A stretch of DNA of 64,000 nucleotides from Pholis gunnellus (Eukaryota; Chordata; Actinopteri; Perciformes; Pholidae). Position numbers and translations under genes: made by a program. The DNA is taken from NCBI GenBank assembly GCA_910591455.2, contig OU342804.1, positions 18,444,133 through 18,508,132 of the forward strand, given 5' to 3'. The notes beneath the pieces are model-generated. The model saw nothing but the letters and a program-made list of their open reading frames with translations. It was not told the DNA's origin and made no database searches. Positions 1 through 12,046 of this stretch are shown here, piece by piece. Each line of letters starts with the position of its first letter. Position 1 is the first letter of the stretch.

Positions 1-1690
1 TTTCTTTTTTCGCATAACATTACACTATAACCTTTATGTAAATAATTTAAAATGCTCCTTGAATTATTCATCAAAAGTGCCTACAAAGCCAAGGGAGCTC
101 TCAATTCCATTTTTAATGTTCATTATTGTTGTGACTAAATGTATTTTTTGTATAAGACGTCACTACATTGGATTATTGACTCCTGCCTAAATACATAATG
201 TGAATGTATGCAGTCTTCTGCATGAAGATAAGGGCTCATAATGTTGCCATCGTGTCTACGTGTACAGTAGAGTGGTGTGAAGCAGCTTATGATGTGGAAA
301 GATATTATATATAATCTGAATTTGTTTCGTTAGAAGGTAGTGGATTTTTATGTGCGGATGAAGACGCTCCTCTGGTTTCGGTCTTGCGTGTCTGTCTTGT
401 GGGGAAGAGCAGCTAAGATCAATCTGGAGGCTACCTGCTCACAAAGCAGAATGTCAGCCTGTGGCTGTCATACTGGAGACAGGGGAGAGATAGAGGATGA
501 GATTTTAAACGTATACTGTAGCAGTTGAGAGGCCACACAGGATATTACAGATGTGCTCCCTACTTAAACCCCCCAAACCTCCAGACGTCAACTTTGTAAC
601 ATCCATCATGCAGCCCTCCTGTCCTCTCTATGCGATGAGGGATGTATCTGAGGACAGACCTGAGCTGGTTACCACAAAGGATTTGAGAGTAGAACTACCT
701 CTTTGGGCCTGTACCTGAGGCTGGAGGCACCCAACTGTAGCAAGCTTTTGTCACCCTGTCACCATCTCTTTTCTCTGTGACTTATGTCCCCTCCGGCATC
801 TTTGGGACTCCATTACCCCTGTGTGTATTGTGGGAATGTCAGGACCTCCCTGTGTGGAGAGCGTGTGGCTCAGATTGATGGGCAGAGGTCTAACTGTGAC
901 CTGGCTGACTTTGACTCACACTCTTATAGAGAGATTTACATGGTGCAGGCATGAGGCTTGTGTGCATTATGGGAGAGGATTGTGAGGTCCTTGTATACAG
1001 GGCCTGGGCTCCAGAAATGTGTTGAGATGAGCACCATGTCTAAAAATGAACAAAGGTGCACAAAAGGTGAGAAACCTTGCGATGATGATCACGATGATAC
1101 GTGAAGACAAAAAGAAGACAAAAAACGGCGTAGTTTGGCATGAAATAGTGCTTGGGTTATAGTTAGGGTGGTGTGTATTTGTATTGTGCATATGCCCCAA
1201 CATTAATGAGCCTCAATCTGTTATGACAGAGCAGCATTGTTGTACTGATGACCTTTTGACCTAAAGTTTCAACTCAGTATCCACTTTTACAGTGGGGTTA
1301 GAGCTAGCATTTTGGTAAAAATGTAAACCACTAGATTAATACAAACAACATATTCAACATGATTTTTTGTGTTTGATTCCACACTGTCAAATCCCCATCT
1401 TAAATAAGCTTTGAGTTGCCTACTACTCAGCTAATTAGCCTCAAATTGGCAGTTGTTAGCCTTTTATAACGCAAAGGTAAATAAAATGACTGCTAACTCA
1501 GCTCCATGCTAACATAATTAATATCTATATCACTTTATCAGAATTATGGTTTTTTATATGTTTTACTGCATGGTTAAACCATGTAAATCTACCTTTTCGC
1601 ATCGTGGAATCCTTTCCACTTCCCCTCTACAGCGCCTGTTCACATCTAGTTGTCAGTTCATTGAGTTGAGAATCTTCTTTTTTTCCTCTA
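1..1690. other. AT-rich non-coding stretch, no gene seen
   Basis: Mostly AT-rich sequence with short, stop-interrupted frames on both strands. The part from about 540 to 960 is more balanced in GC but has no splice-bounded open frame and no motif cluster that I can defend. No repeat family is recognised. It most likely belongs to an intron or intergenic region. Confidence 0.6.
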
Positions 1691-2293
1691 GAGAAGAAGT
1701 GCAGGGCCCGGAAAAGAGAGCTGAGGCTTTGTAATCACCGTCCTGTCTCTGCCTCTGCATTTCTCAGTCTGTGTTTTCTGTTAGTATTGGAGCTGACAGC
1801 CTGTCAGTGGAGGAAGGGCTTTGAACCTGAGGGCTCCTCTCTCTACCAAAGGCTAATCGCTACTTCAGAACAGGGGACTGCCCCTAAACAAACATTTACT
1901 GCTGTAAAGACAGGGTCGGCCCCTAACGATGTAGGTCAGCGGGGCTTTTTACAGCAAGCCCTTTATGGAGACGGATGCCAGAGATGGACAAATAGCAGGA
2001 CATTAACTGTCAGCGGCACCAGTAGGAGCCAGATCTGGCCGCACTTTAATAGCTGTTTGTTGGTGGAGAGGAAGAACCTCATAAAGAGGAGACTCTTATC
2101 TTCTGCGGACCCTGTGTGTTTGTGTCACACAGCCAAGACTGACCACAATGAAACACAACCAGAACAGTCCAGGCCAGAGAAGAGCTGCACTCCATCTGAT
2201 AATTGCAGTGCATCCTCCTATCTACATGGACCAGAGAGCGGGTTAAAATACTACACTGCCACAGGCATCTTTTTATCGTACATGATTTCTTAA
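1691..2293 (+). other. Acceptor-like site followed by a 200-codon open frame; probably non-coding
   Basis: A pyrimidine-rich run ending in CTCTAG at 1691 is followed by a frame open to the stop at 2291-2293. The translation matches no family I know and shows no domain, signal peptide or regular heptads. The frame has no donor-bounded structure. The interior (about 1900-2070) is GC-balanced and looks more like a conserved regulatory island than a coding exon. A chance open frame is the default reading; a 3'-terminal exon is the alternative. Confidence 0.2.
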
Positions 2294-3324
2294 CACAGAA
2301 TATACATCTTTCCAGGAGAGTGTAATGTAATGCTAAGATTTTTCTGACAGGATAATCAGTTCATCCAACAAGGCTTTATTTGGTGACAGTGCTGAGGGTC
2401 TTTCTCTGCCTGAGGAGCTACGCTCTCCCAGTGCACATGCTCACACCTTTAACGACTTCTTAAATGTCACAGAATGTCAGGCGGAGGGATAAAAGCAGAG
2501 GACCTCCTCATGCTTGCCAGTGATCCTCGGTAGTTTTTTACTACGCTACAGTGCTGCCGGGCAGGACATATGCACACAGGTGTGGCCCAGATTTCATCGG
2601 ACGGACCGGTGACATGATTAAATGCACTTGCTTCTAAGGAGCCAAGTGAGAAGAGCTCCTTGTCAGTGGAAGAGCTCTGACTGAGCACAGCGTGCCCTTA
2701 CAAATGTATCCTTTGTGCATTCTACAAAGAAGAAAATCATCTATCACATGCAGTTTCATAAACTACAACACTTCATATTATAAAGCATTCTCTGTAGAGA
2801 GCCAACAAGCTCCCTCACTAACAGCACAGTATATCTTTTTTCTTTGCTCAGAAAGATTTAAGATCAGTGTAAGTTGACTGTGTATTCCCTACGGAACGGA
2901 CAACTGCTGTGATGAAATAAGCATCAACTCTGCTCAATTTTCCGTTGAGCTAACCAGGCAGCTCATCTCCATTAGTGTTAGTCTAACCAGCTCTGCTCTG
3001 GATCTCTGTAGCTGTGATCTCGCCAGAAGCCAGCTGGGTGTTACGAGTGTGTGTGTGTGTGTGCGCCTGCACACGCTTGTGTGATTTTGTGAGAGCTCAG
3101 TACTCTGAGCCCTACAGCTGTGAGAGATCTGAGTGTAAGGCCATGATGGGGCTCCGTTAAGCTCAACAGCGTGAGCCTGTATCAATTACGCTGCAACAGC
3201 GATACGAACACAGCGTGCAGTCTTCAAAGACAAAGACTTATGACCGCCCAGTGTCTCCTCAGTTGCTTTTGGCCACAGAGTCAGCTAAATAACCTTCAGA
3301 CAACTAACACTGAGGAGGAGAAGA

Positions 3325-3350
3325 ATATATATATATATATATATATATAT
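3325..3350. repeat. (AT)13 microsatellite
   Basis: Uninterrupted alternating A and T. It is self-complementary and can extrude as a cruciform. No adjacent gene feature was seen. Confidence 0.95.
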
Positions 3351-3798
3351 CCAAACGATTCAAAACATTATGATAAGCACTTTATTTTCAATTATGTTCC
3401 ATAATATACCCTGAAATAATGCTTTGTGTACCTCAATTTTTATTATTTAACTGAAAGAGAGCCATCATGCCTTGTGACCTGCCTCACCTCTTGGTAGAAC
3501 ATCTCTGTGGTCCAGTGCTCCTTTGAACGTCGTATGGATCTAGTTCCTGGGCTGGAGACTAGTGGTATAGATGAGCTATAATCCATGTAGGTCTATCTCT
3601 ACTTGCAACCTCCTTTCTTATACCTTTGTACCTCTATATTCAATACCACTCCAAAGGCAAGCCGATGCCTTTGAGGACTCCACCAAAGTTTGAGAGATTC
3701 TGAAGGCAAAACTGTCATGCATAATATGTGTGGTATTTTCCTAGACTCCTGGTTAAGGGAATGACTGCCATATCAGCCAGTCAGCTGTGGACTGTAGC

Positions 3799-3835
3799 GA
3801 GAGAGAGAGACAGAGAGTGTGTGTGTGTGTGTGTG
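3799..3835. repeat. Compound (GA)n-(GT)n microsatellite
   Basis: A GA tract of about six units, a short CAGAGA bridge, then about nine GT units. Compound dinucleotide arrays of this type are common in fish introns and intergenic DNA. Confidence 0.9.
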
Positions 3836-4960
3836 GGGTAATGAATGAAGGTAAATGGCAGGGTATGAAGCACTTCCTATCGTAATTTCACACTTGTCAG
3901 CTCTTGTGAGGAAACTTCACCTTTACACAAGGATAGCAGAGAATGTGTCTTGATGTTGTGGGATAAATTATCTATGCAAAGAATTTCCCTTGCAAATATA
4001 TCCTATTCTCAATTGTACAAAAAAGGGCAGAATTTACACTCAAATACTAAAGTTTAAAAAACATACAGTTTTAGTTGTCAATCCTACAAAGGTTTACACA
4101 GTATGCAATGAAAGCATCATACAAAATAATATTCTTGTTTAACTTACAATGAGTCAAAATCACTTGCAATTTTTGTATAAGTGAATATATTTGTGTGCAT
4201 AATGTGAGAGTGTGTGTAAGGGAGTGTTGGGGGAGCTGTAATGAGGGCTCTATATTAGAGACGGGTGAAATAGGGGGACGTTATCATACACATGTACACA
4301 CACGCCTCATACAACGAGTTGGGTGGTATCTAATTCAATTGCAAGGGGTAGACATAAAGTAAAGACACAAGAAATGCATTCAAACTACTTCTTAAAGAGC
4401 ACCTTTACCACCTTGATGGAATTCATTACGCCTGGATGTGGACTATTTTCAGTGATGATCCTTGTGCATTTCTAAGTCACATCCACATATGTGATGAAAA
4501 GCTGCTATCAAGTTCATGATTTCCCCCATCCTAATGTTACTTTATGAGGTTTTGAGGTCGGGCTCCAATTTGCAGCAAAAACTGGATCATATGTGAACAT
4601 AATTTGTCCACAGTTACCAGTTGAGATTGTTAATTTATGGAATCATTTTTATAGAAACACCTGTTGAGTATAATTTACTCGATAAAAAAAAAGTTTAGGC
4701 AGTTTTATGAATCGTTGTGTTGTTTAATAAACCCCACATAAACATTTATCCTCAACATACATTTTAGCTGCAGTCTGTTCAAAACCTAACCCCATCCTTA
4801 GATGTTCTACATTTACTAACACATAGTGCTTCCTCAAAGTTTTGCATCAAATGTGGTGCCAAAGAGGATGCACATTACACATCTGAATCTTTCTCTGCTG
4901 GTGCAGCACATCAGTACAGCTCCTTATATACTACATGCTTCCTCCCGACGGAAATCAGTA

Positions 4961-4984
4961 ATTCAGTAATAGATTCAGTAATAG
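4961..4984. repeat. 12-bp tandem duplication
   Basis: The unit ATTCAGTAATAG occurs twice head to tail without mismatch and is followed by a partial third copy. It looks like local replication slippage rather than a transposon footprint. Confidence 0.9.
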
Positions 4985-6006
4985 ATTCCAAATAGAAAAT
5001 CATGGACTCATCTTCCTCACTACCCTTGTATTTATTTAAAATACACAATAAGGACAAAAAAACTAAAAGAACATTAATTATGCACAAACCTAAAAAAAGA
5101 TAAATTCAGTCACCTCCACATGTGAAGTTCATCTATTTCATTCTATGTAAGTTAGGGACTGTGAAGGTGGCTCTCAGTGTGTGTTTGAGTGTGTGAGTAC
5201 GAGAGAGACAGAGCAGGGAAAAGGAAGGGGTGAGTAGAGGGAGGATATGAGAGCCTTCTCGAGGGACCTTAAACAAACTGACTAAAGTGGTCCTGTTTTC
5301 TGATCAGGCACAGAGAGGAGAACACTTAGCACTGCTGGAGACACTCTAAACAGCCACTGAGGAATTAGCCTGTTACTGGGAAACTTCACGGCTCCTGCAC
5401 TGGGCCGTGTCCCTGACTAAGTAATACAGAAAATAGAACAGGCAATAAACAGCAACAAACAAATGCATGTATGCACACACCCATCTATCCTCCACCCACC
5501 CGCACGTACACAGGTGCATAAGGACATACTGTATGTATGCCAATAAGCACATTTGCTCACAATAGCTGCTCAAATCAGCACAGATAAACAGGAAAACACA
5601 CACACAACACAAGATACCATATGCGCCACGATCTCTCTGAGGAAAAGCGGTAGATAATGAATGGGCCCCTCACACACTCCAGGAAAGTGTCGCGAGTGAC
5701 TTGAGACAAGGAAAAATATGTTTTCACTGAGGAAAAGGAATGACCTTATTCCTTCTCCGCGTTCATATACAGTATTCTTTTAGCTGCATCGCCAGGTTTG
5801 GCCAAACAAAGATGAGCTTAAATTTAGGCCCCATGATGTCAACACAAACACGGGATAGAAAGTTCATGTTTAATTAGGTGTCCCCCCCCCATTTCTAAAG
5901 TTCATTTCAATTAGTCCCACCTCGGCCCCACTTTCAGGTCTCAGTGATTTGTCAATGCCTCAACTTCTATGAAGCGCAGTGTGGTCATAATGCAGCATGT
6001 ACATGT

Positions 6007-6038
6007 TGTGTGTGTGTGTGTGCGCGTGTGTGTGTGTA
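6007..6038. repeat. (GT)n microsatellite with GCGC interruption
   Basis: GT repeat interrupted by GCGC, giving a purine-pyrimidine alternating tract of about 32 bp. Such tracts are candidates for Z-DNA, though nothing nearby suggests a function. Confidence 0.9.
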
Positions 6039-7869
6039 TGTTTTTGCATGCGTGTTACTGTTTATGTTTTGTGTGTGACCTCAACAAAAAAGGGACTCCT
6101 GTGCCCTTGACATTTCCTTCTTGTTCTTATGATGAATTGCAGGGGTTATTTACTAGTTCATAGGAGGGATTCACAGATCTTTGCTTTGTCCCCAAACACT
6201 TGCAAAGAATGCAGAAACATCCATAAAAAGAACTGCTCAAGGAACTTTTGCTGTCATTCCTAATAACTGGAAAATGCTAAATCTACACAAAATAACCTCG
6301 AATTGTTTAACTACCCCAATATATAACAGTATAAAAACATTTTAATCTTTATCATATCAGTTTCTCTTGTGTATGTCTCATTAGTAGACACTGCATATTA
6401 CATTTGTAAATAGTTTAAAGCTGTTACGTCATGTTTTTTTATATAATTTAGATGAGTTGTTTTTGAAAAGACAAAATAATAATTGTGAGCATGAAAGTAA
6501 AGCAAATTAGCAGTTGAGTCATATGTATGTTGTCTTAATAGCTTTTGTGTGAATGTTTTGCTCTTTTTGTGTGTACTGTGTGTTTTTGCTTGTGAGCCAT
6601 GTCCAAGACAATTTCCCAACCGCGTGTGATTGACAATTACATTTTTCTTAATCAAGTGTGGTTAAAATTGTAGGTAGCAAAGCAAAATAATTCTAAATAC
6701 TGTAAAATGTTTATGTAAGACATCAAATATTTCAGACACCTGCAGACCTATCATTCAGAGGTAACATAAGTCACAAGCTTACTGTATATGGGTGCCGTGG
6801 TTAGATGGCCTATATGTCCTATGTAGGATCCTGAAGGTGTACTATGTCTGCTCTGTCCATTTCGTGACACCCTCACATGAGCCGATCAATCAGATGTAAT
6901 GAAACCCATCAGGTCACCTTTGAAATTTATCATTTTTTTTGTGTGCGTAAAATGAAACGCCCCATGATGGTATGGAAGCTAAATTTAGATTACATATAGG
7001 CTAACATATCTCTACCCCTCCTCCCCTCAAAAAGAAAGGGGAAATGATTATGCTGAGATGCCGAGTCCATATGCTAGTGTTTGTGTGACATGTAATATCA
7101 ACCAGAAAAGCCTGATCTTGGTCATTTGACCAAGATTGTCTTGTTCTTTCATCCCCAGTTATATTGTTTGTAGCAGTGCGTTTTTTATCCTTAAATTGTT
7201 GCACAGTTCATCAAGAGTAAATGCCCAGAATCAAAAAGTTTTAAAGGTAAACATAATGTGTTGTTGCTCATCAGCAAATACAAATTGAGCAATCACCTGA
7301 CTGTTTGACTTATCGCTTTCAGCCTGTGGTGTGCTCCTCTCTGTGTGTTTCTGCCGCTCGCAGAGGTTTGAGGTGCTTAGCATCTCTTGTTTGCACACAA
7401 TCCGTCTGTGATTATTGCCCGCTCCAGGCTTCATGCACAGTGATGCGTCTTTTCACAAAGCAGCTTCATTTGCATACATTTTGCCAAGAACCTCTCAAAT
7501 CTTAAGGAGTGTGCTTAAAGACGAGTTAAAGATGAGCAATCATGACGACAAATCGCCTTGTTTGTGTTAAAGGCATGGCAGTATCAGCTGAACTATAGCT
7601 CCTCAAGTCATAGATGGCACGCAAAACATCTTTTGAGTTTGTTTTGATGTGGATAGAAAGATTTCCAACCCGTTAGTGGATTTTCCACAACAGTTAAGTT
7701 TTTTTTGAATAGTCAGGCCAAACCTGTGTAACTGCAATCAAGGTCCAACTACACGGTTCATTTTCTGCAGATGGCACACAAAAAGTCCTTATTCAAGCAT
7801 TTGCAAAGAAATAAGCTTTTCTTATGTGTTTGTTTATTTATTTCTTTATTTTGTTGTTGTCATTTTTTT

Positions 7870-8165
7870 CTGCTGAACACAGCTGCTTGGGCCCCACCAT
7901 GCAGAAAGGCCCAATATGGCTCTGTCTGTAAATCGGAGTCCGGGGGCCACAAGGCAGAAAACAGGGGAGAACCACCCGGCGAAATTTAGCGCACGATGGC
8001 TCCCAGCGGGCATCATTTGGGGACCAGAGAGATTCTTTTCCCTCCTTCTCTCTTTTCTTTTTCCTGCATGGTGAGCAGGTTGGAAAGCTCAACCCTAACA
8101 TTGCTGCTGACACAACCACTCAGGGACGGCTGTAACAGCTCTCTTAGCATGGCACCTGTTATTGA
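7870..8165. promoter_or_regulatory. Candidate conserved non-coding element (GC-balanced island)
   Basis: A sharp change from AT-rich flanks to balanced sequence with GGCCC, CCAATATGG and CCCGGCG words and no coherent reading frame. It ends in a GA repeat. Composition and motif density resemble vertebrate regulatory islands, but conservation cannot be tested here. A CpG-containing fragment of an old repeat is the alternative. Confidence 0.25.
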
Positions 8166-8171
8166 GCCATC

Positions 8172-8270
8172 AGAGAGAGAGAGAGAGAGAGAGAATGCGA
8201 AAGAGAGTGTTAGAGAGGGAGGGGGAACAAGGAAAGGAGAAAGAGGTAGGTGTGCAAGCAGGAAAGAGTG
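8172..8270. repeat. GA-rich simple repeat
   Basis: (GA)11-12 at 8172-8194, followed by a degenerate purine-rich run to about 8270. Overlapping open frames on both strands encode arginine/glutamate or serine/leucine low-complexity peptides and are artefacts of this repeat. Confidence 0.93.
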
Positions 8271-8940
8271 AAACTCAATTGTAATTTCAGGGCTGTCACA
8301 GTTCTGAGAGCCGGTAATTCCTCTGCCGTATCGGTGAACGGACGTATTCAAATGCCTCTCTGTGCTGAGACTGATCTCTTCCCTCATTGTCCAGACTACT
8401 TATATTTATACATTACGAAACAGAATAAATGAACTGATTATAATTAGATTTGCATCAGGTTCATTTGTAAACAGAGAGCGGAGTCTGTTTCTATATGGTG
8501 GTCACACTTCTGCTCCCTCGGTTTTGTTGTGTTTCTCTGGTTTAACACATTTTCTTCCCACTGTCTCTGTTTTAATGCAACTGAAATTATTTGGACAATC
8601 CAGTGTGCCTTTTATGTATCTCTTTATCATTTGTCTTCGTCCACTGAATGAAATAGGCTTTTGGATTTTTTTTTAAATGATTCATAATGCTTTCATCAAA
8701 CTGATAATGATTATAAAGAGTCCCCAAGTGTCACCAAGATAAATGACCTACAGTATAGTAAAAGAGGTACAAATAGAAGATGTAATGTTTTCAGTTTGGT
8801 GTTTTTTTCATTATGATTTATTTTCTTTTGAGACGACACCAGGAAAGAGGATGGAGATATTTAAAAGATACAAATACTGGTAGAAACAAATACTAACAAA
8901 CATGTGGGAACAAAAGAAAGAAAGGAAAACCACTCCGGTT
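8271..8940. other. AT-rich stretch, no feature seen
   Basis: Non-coding AT-rich sequence. A + strand frame at 8362-8676 is open for 104 codons but has biased, hydrophobic AT-driven composition and no splice context that I trust. Confidence 0.55.
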
Positions 8941-8949
8941 TATTTTCTC

Positions 8950-9625
8950 TCTCAGCCAATCATCAGAGGTACACGGCTGTCCATTCAAGCAAAGCAGTGG
9001 CATTCCTCTGCAGAGCAATCAAAATGGATTAAACCAACCACGCTCCAGCTGCCTCCACGCAAATCAGATATGCCTGTGATGATGATAATCAATCCATAAT
9101 AAAATAACACAACATAAATCTGATAGTGTTGTTCCAACAATTTTAATAACATAGATTTAAATATTGCCATGTGCACTGGAGTGATTTATTGAGGAAAAAG
9201 TGCTATCAAGCTTATATACACCCCGTTTCTGGTGGCCCGCCAATAATACCATTAACTGCATTGTTCAAACTCATTATGTGATGAGAAACACAATAATAAT
9301 CGCAGGACTACAAACACACAATTCCTCCCATTGAGCTAATCACTTTTGCCAGCATTATTAGTCTCTCTTCCTCTCCCTCTCTCCCTTCTTGCTCTCATGC
9401 TCACTTCATCATAAATCCTGGGAGAGGAAGGTGAATAAATCCCTAGTCCTGAATTAGTATTGTAATTTCTGGTATCTATGCATGCTTTGCCAGCGCAGAC
9501 CTCAGAGTTATTAATCTGGGGGGACAGGTGCCATAGAAACAATATGCTGAGCGGTTGGCCTGTATACTGGGACGACCCCACCCGTGCCAAAGCCCTCAGT
9601 GCATTCAATTACAATTACAAGAAAT
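8950..9625. promoter_or_regulatory. Candidate conserved non-coding element cluster (homeodomain-site rich)
   Basis: Successive homeodomain-type cores occur in otherwise unique sequence: CCAATCATC near 8955, ATGGATTAAACC near 9022, GATAATCAATCC near 9084, GAGCTAATCAC near 9333, GTTATTAATC near 9507, and a doubled CAATTACAATTACAAG at 9606-9621. A CT-rich tract at 9360-9390 splits it. This motif density is characteristic of developmental enhancers. Two elements (about 8950-9100 and 9220-9625) are possible. Conservation is not tested. Confidence 0.33.
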
Positions 9626-9890
9626 GGACTGAAGCCCAGCTTTAGTGAACATAAAAAAGCTGAAAGCTGAAGGATTTTATGCATTTCATCAATACATGTT
9701 TGAATTGAGTTTTTGTATATAACATTTTTTTATATTTAGATAGATTAAAATATTTTATAAATAAAAGTTAATGAAGAATGGACACATAGCCTCTTCTGAA
9801 TAATCAGAGAGTCTGAGTTGTTTGGAGTCCCACGACGTGTGATATCGTGTGGTTTACCACCTCTCCGATAGAAAAGCTGTTACGCCGCAC
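9626..9890. other. AT-rich spacer, nothing seen
   Basis: Runs of A and T with TTTTATA words and no open frame, repeat family or motif cluster that can be supported. Confidence 0.6.
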
Positions 9891-10134
9891 ATATGGTCCA
9901 CTGACAAACATGACAGATGAAACACTTTGTTTGCTTTTGTTTAAGCGCCGGCTCTTCTCCTAATACAAGCCTTTTAAGTGATCAAAAAGGCCCGGCGATA
10001 TTTGATGTTGTCTGCGGAGAGAGGGGGGAGGCAAAGGAAATGTCATCCGGTGAAATACAGCTCCAGTCCTCTGTCACACAGCGCAGTGTCTGCTGGGAAA
10101 TAATCTGACATCTTGTGCTCGACACATCCAGGCG
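9891..10134. promoter_or_regulatory. Candidate conserved non-coding element
   Basis: Balanced composition with CACATATGGTC (E-box-like), AACACTTTGTTTGC (SOX/FOX-like) and TTTTAAGTGATC (NKX-like) words between AT-rich DNA and a purine-rich repeat. The grammar resembles an enhancer; the assignment is inference only. Confidence 0.25.
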
Positions 10135-10270
10135 ATGAGTAGAGAAGGAGGCACGGAGGGGGGAGAAGAGATGGAAGGGAAGAGAGTGATGGCGAGGGAG
10201 GCGAGGGAGAAGAGAGAAGCAGAGGGAAATGGGAGTGTGAGCAGCAGAGTGAAAGGAGAGAGAGGACGCA
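10135..10270. repeat. Purine-rich (GA/GGA) low-complexity tract
   Basis: About 135 bp that is almost all G and A on the + strand, with scattered ATG. It opens a 176-codon frame on the + strand (10135-10665) and serine/leucine-rich frames on the - strand. The frame starts inside the repeat and has no recognisable domain, so I treat it as non-coding. Confidence 0.85.
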
Positions 10271-10679
10271 ATCAATTCAGCAGCCCCGTCTCCATCATGT
10301 CATCGCCTGTCAGCATAGATTTAAGAATAAAGCTTTTGAGAGACCTTCCAGTGCTACAGTCTGATCGATGCTCTGGCAACGTTGGCCCAGATGCCACTGA
10401 CACGCATCACACGGCCGCTCAGAACACAACTTCACCGTCACCACCGCATGACTGGGAACTACCAGAGACCCCTGCCCTGAGTTTGTACTGGGGCAGGGCA
10501 CACTTTCCAAAGGCCACAGTTCTGTCTTATATCCCCACGCATGCTCCTCCGCACTCCACAGAAGTTATTAAACAGTGTGCCCATAACTTGAATATGCCAA
10601 TCGGGATGGAAAACTGGAAGTGCATATGGGCAAGACCATTAGAGAAAACAGAGAGGCAAAGATGAAGATATAGTGACGG
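10271..10679. other. Unique stretch, no gene supported
   Basis: GC-balanced sequence that carries the tail of the purine-repeat open frame. It has no splice-bounded coding segment and no repeat family that I recognise. It could be part of a regulatory island continuing to 10935. Confidence 0.45.
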
Positions 10680-10935
10680 GGTGAATAAATCGAGTCATTA
10701 AGCATGTGTGTGTGGGAGCCTGGCTCCCATATGACGGTGTAGGGTGGCAGGATGCCTCTGCTGCCGTTCTCCCGTAAACAGACAACAGATTGGCTCGTTT
10801 GCCTCTCTCCTCTGGGCAGCTTTTGCCTCCTGCTTTCTGGGGAACGTTTAGGACTTTCCTCCCCTCGGTCTCTGAAGAGAGTCCTTCTTGTGCTGTAATT
10901 TCAATTTGTAGCATGGCTTCTTTTAATTAATCCAC
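10680..10935. promoter_or_regulatory. Candidate conserved non-coding element with 17-bp palindrome
   Basis: Contains a perfect 8-bp inverted repeat around one base at 10713-10729 (TGGGAGCC / GGCTCCCA), then GATTGG, GGTCTCTGAAGAGAG, GTAATTTCAATT and TTTTAATTAATCC at the 3' edge. Unique, balanced sequence between AT-rich flanks. An enhancer or other CNE is plausible but untested. Confidence 0.28.
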
Positions 10936-12021
10936 ACCACTGTCAAGTGTCAAACTGTAATGTTGAAAGCAGATCTCTGCCAATTTAGTTTATAAGTATA
11001 GCTGCGATTCAAAATTTGACTGATTTAATTAAAACTTTCAGGAATCACAATGTTCTAAATCATTTAAAAAGAGTTTAAGTCAAAGAGCTGTATGCAAGTT
11101 TGTTGGTTGACGGCTGCTCTCTTTTCCCTCACTTTCCTCAAAGGAGCAAGCTATGCACCACTTGTTTTTAAGTAAATCTATCCTGTGTCCCTGTTCAAAG
11201 AAAAACAAAACTACCAAACTGTTTCCTTTCTTTGTTGTGTCTCTTTATGGTGCAAACACTCAAAATGTTGATTGTTTTATTCTATTAAATAAAAAAAAGA
11301 GTTTGGCAATTCAAACTACATTTTCCTAAAACCTGCAGGTCATTTATATCCTAAAACTGGCTAAAATGTAAGTAACATTCCAGACTCAAACGTGAATACT
11401 TGTGGCTTCCTGCTGACACAGCTGTCTAGGACATGGGCCGCCAGGTCCGTCACTGACTGCTGTCAACTAGCAGGTGGTAAAAATGCCATTGAAATGAACT
11501 TAAGACGTGTATATGTGGATAGGATGATTACATGTGCCATCTTAGAGGATAGCACATACAACTGAAAGAGCTCAAGTAACTCAGTGTCAAGCGTCTCTGT
11601 TCATTTTTTCCATTACATTTCTGTTACAAACGCATGTGAGTTTGAACAAAGAAAATACTGCTTTAAACACATATTAGATTATTTGGGGTTTCCAAAAAAA
11701 AAAAAACTGTTCTTGGCCTTATGATGATGACAAAATGAAGTGCTAAAATCATGTCTGCCAGCAGAGTGGAACAAATTCTTCTCTGGCCAGTGGAAAAAGA
11801 AAACCACGGTGATTCCATCTCTGCAGCACAGAGGGGAAAATCTACCTCTGAGTTCAAAACCTTATGAAAATCTATAAAAAAAAAAAAAACAGTTCCGTAG
11901 ATGAAACGGAGATAAAATTGGTTCTTTTTTTCCTCTCACTGTTATTTTTACTCAACTGCCTTGACTTCCTTTTCGTCAATCCTCTACAACCCTCTCACTC
12001 CGTCTTGTCTTTTGATTTCAG
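10936..12021. other. AT-rich stretch, no gene; ends in long pyrimidine tract
   Basis: AT-rich with poly(A) runs at about 11694-11706 and 11877-11890. The last 100 bases (about 11920-12021) form a long pyrimidine-rich tract ending TTTGATTTCAG, a strong-looking splice acceptor on the + strand. Nothing else is supported. Confidence 0.5.
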
Positions 12022-12040
12022 TGCGGAGGGCAATCGTTAC
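12022..12040 (+). other. Candidate 19-nt micro-exon
   Basis: Nineteen bases are framed by an excellent acceptor (long pyrimidine tract then TTTCAG at 12016-12021) and a consensus GTGAGT donor at 12041-12046. The length is not a multiple of three, so inclusion would shift frame. Vertebrate neural genes do contain micro-exons of 3-27 nt, but an acceptor and donor this close can arise by chance. No partner exon is identified. Confidence 0.15.
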
Positions 12041-12046
12041 GTGAGT

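Larger units (their letters stand above)
2294..7860. other. Long AT-rich stretch with short microsatellites, no gene seen
   Basis: No recognisable exon, RNA gene or transposon. It contains (GT)9 at 3047-3064, (AT)13 at 3325-3350, GA then GT tracts at 3799-3835, a 12-bp tandem duplication at 4961-4984, a short C run near 5883 and an imperfect GT/GC tract at 6007-6038. Open frames here are short and low complexity. Confidence 0.6.

Noticed and set aside
1787..2293. 168-codon open frame read as a single-exon gene
   Set aside because: No Kozak-like context, promoter or family resemblance. The interior resembles a regulatory island. Kept only as a low-confidence acceptor-anchored segment.
10135..10665. 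176-codon + strand open frame
   Set aside because: Starts inside a GA repeat. The N-terminal half is Glu/Arg/Gly low complexity and the remainder has no recognisable family, promoter or splice context.
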